Assembly: GCA_009823505.1 (NCBI GenBank)
Contig: VZQC01010991.1
Location: 62,643-126,642 of the forward strand
From: Rhizomys pruinosus
Taxonomy: Eukaryota; Chordata; Mammalia; Rodentia; Spalacidae
DNA: 64,000 nt
Direction: 5' to 3'
How positions within the stretch are numbered: position 1 is the stretch's first letter; each line of letters starts with the position of its first letter. The position numbers and the translations under genes are program-made. A model generated the notes under the pieces. It was not told the DNA's origin and searched no databases. It saw only the letters and a program-made list of their open reading frames with translations. Below are positions 63,473-64,000 of the stretch, piece after piece.

Positions 63473-64000
63473 ATCCTTTAGGAATCCCAAACTGAGAACA
63501 GCCAGTCTGTAGAAGGACAAGTCAGCTCCCGGGAAAGGGTTATCTCATAGCTGGATCGTGTGCATTCCAGACTTCAGTTTCATCCTTTTATGAATTATGA
63601 CATTGCTTAACACTGCTGCAGACAAAATGGAAAGAAGCTGGGGTGTTCTCCCCTCTCTTTTTCTGTCTCAAACTGTAAATTACTGCCCTAAGGACCAATT
63701 CCGGTAACAGCAGTCTAGGAAGACAAGATAGGATGGCATTCCTGTCTGTCAGAGGCAGAGGGCACCACCACAAGTCTGGTCCTGTTAAGGAAGGAGACGC
63801 TTGAATCTCAGGTTTTGGGAAAAAGTAAGAAGGTATTTACAAAGAAACTTAGAATTCGTGAATGAAATGCAAGAGGAAGGCAGACAAGCCGATCCTGCCA
63901 CTCTGCACAACAAAGGCAGACCCCTCGGAGTAGAAACCTCTGCTCACATAGGACGTAGCAGCGTCAGACAGAGGTGGTCTGAGAAAGAATGTTTCAAGAA
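63473..64000. other. Unassigned intergenic DNA
   Basis: Nothing recognised up to the window end. Confidence 0.45.

Overview
This window is nuclear DNA from a muroid-like (myomorph) rodent. It is packed with 7SL-derived B1 SINEs and tRNA-derived B2 SINEs, in both orientations, often nested and often with intact target-site duplications (TSDs). It also carries LINE-1 3' fragments, rodent LTRs and hAT-like repeats. Many B2 copies have a long 3' extension beyond the standard mouse B2 body, so a non-murine lineage is likely. The species cannot be fixed from the sequence.

Only one intact protein-coding gene is convincing: TEX19, a germline, placenta and pluripotency factor, at 8242-9243 (+). It has an upstream CpG-rich promoter with a 16-bp NRF1-type palindrome, an octamer and a TATA-like box, at least one upstream intron, and a poly(A) signal at 9656. 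No second Tex19 paralogue is visible here.

Layout: 1-7100 is repeats and unassigned AT-rich DNA (L1, LINE/HAL1-like, hAT-like). 7400-9661 is the TEX19 locus. 9670-22640 is a SINE-rich intergenic region with a diverged solo LTR and a dispersed 220-bp direct repeat. 22643-31492 is a class I (gammaretrovirus-like) endogenous provirus with both LTRs, decayed gag, pol and env, and five later insertions. One of these is a ~1.09-kb telomere-type (CCCTAA)n array at 28381-29472, placed inside the integrase reading frame. 31600-35790 holds DNA-transposon-like and mid-repetitive elements. 35787-38058 is a short class II (betaretrovirus-like) provirus with matching LTRs, a 6-bp TSD, gag scraps and an env fragment, with pol deleted. 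38300-56500 is intergenic with SINEs, L1 and LTRs. 56586-60966 is a composite locus: a truncated processed SMC4 pseudogene (- strand) between ~180-bp direct repeats and, outside those, ~280-bp inverted LTR-like repeats. 61000-64000 is SINEs plus unassigned DNA.

The most unusual object is the telomeric array. Retroviral integrase sequence is co-linear on both sides of it, so it arrived by insertion or by expansion of a telomere-like seed, and not by chromosome fusion. It also contains a copy of its own left flank, showing internal duplication. TEX19 is known from mouse as a restrainer of retrotransposons, and it lies about 14 kb from this retroelement cluster. I infer no functional link from proximity alone.
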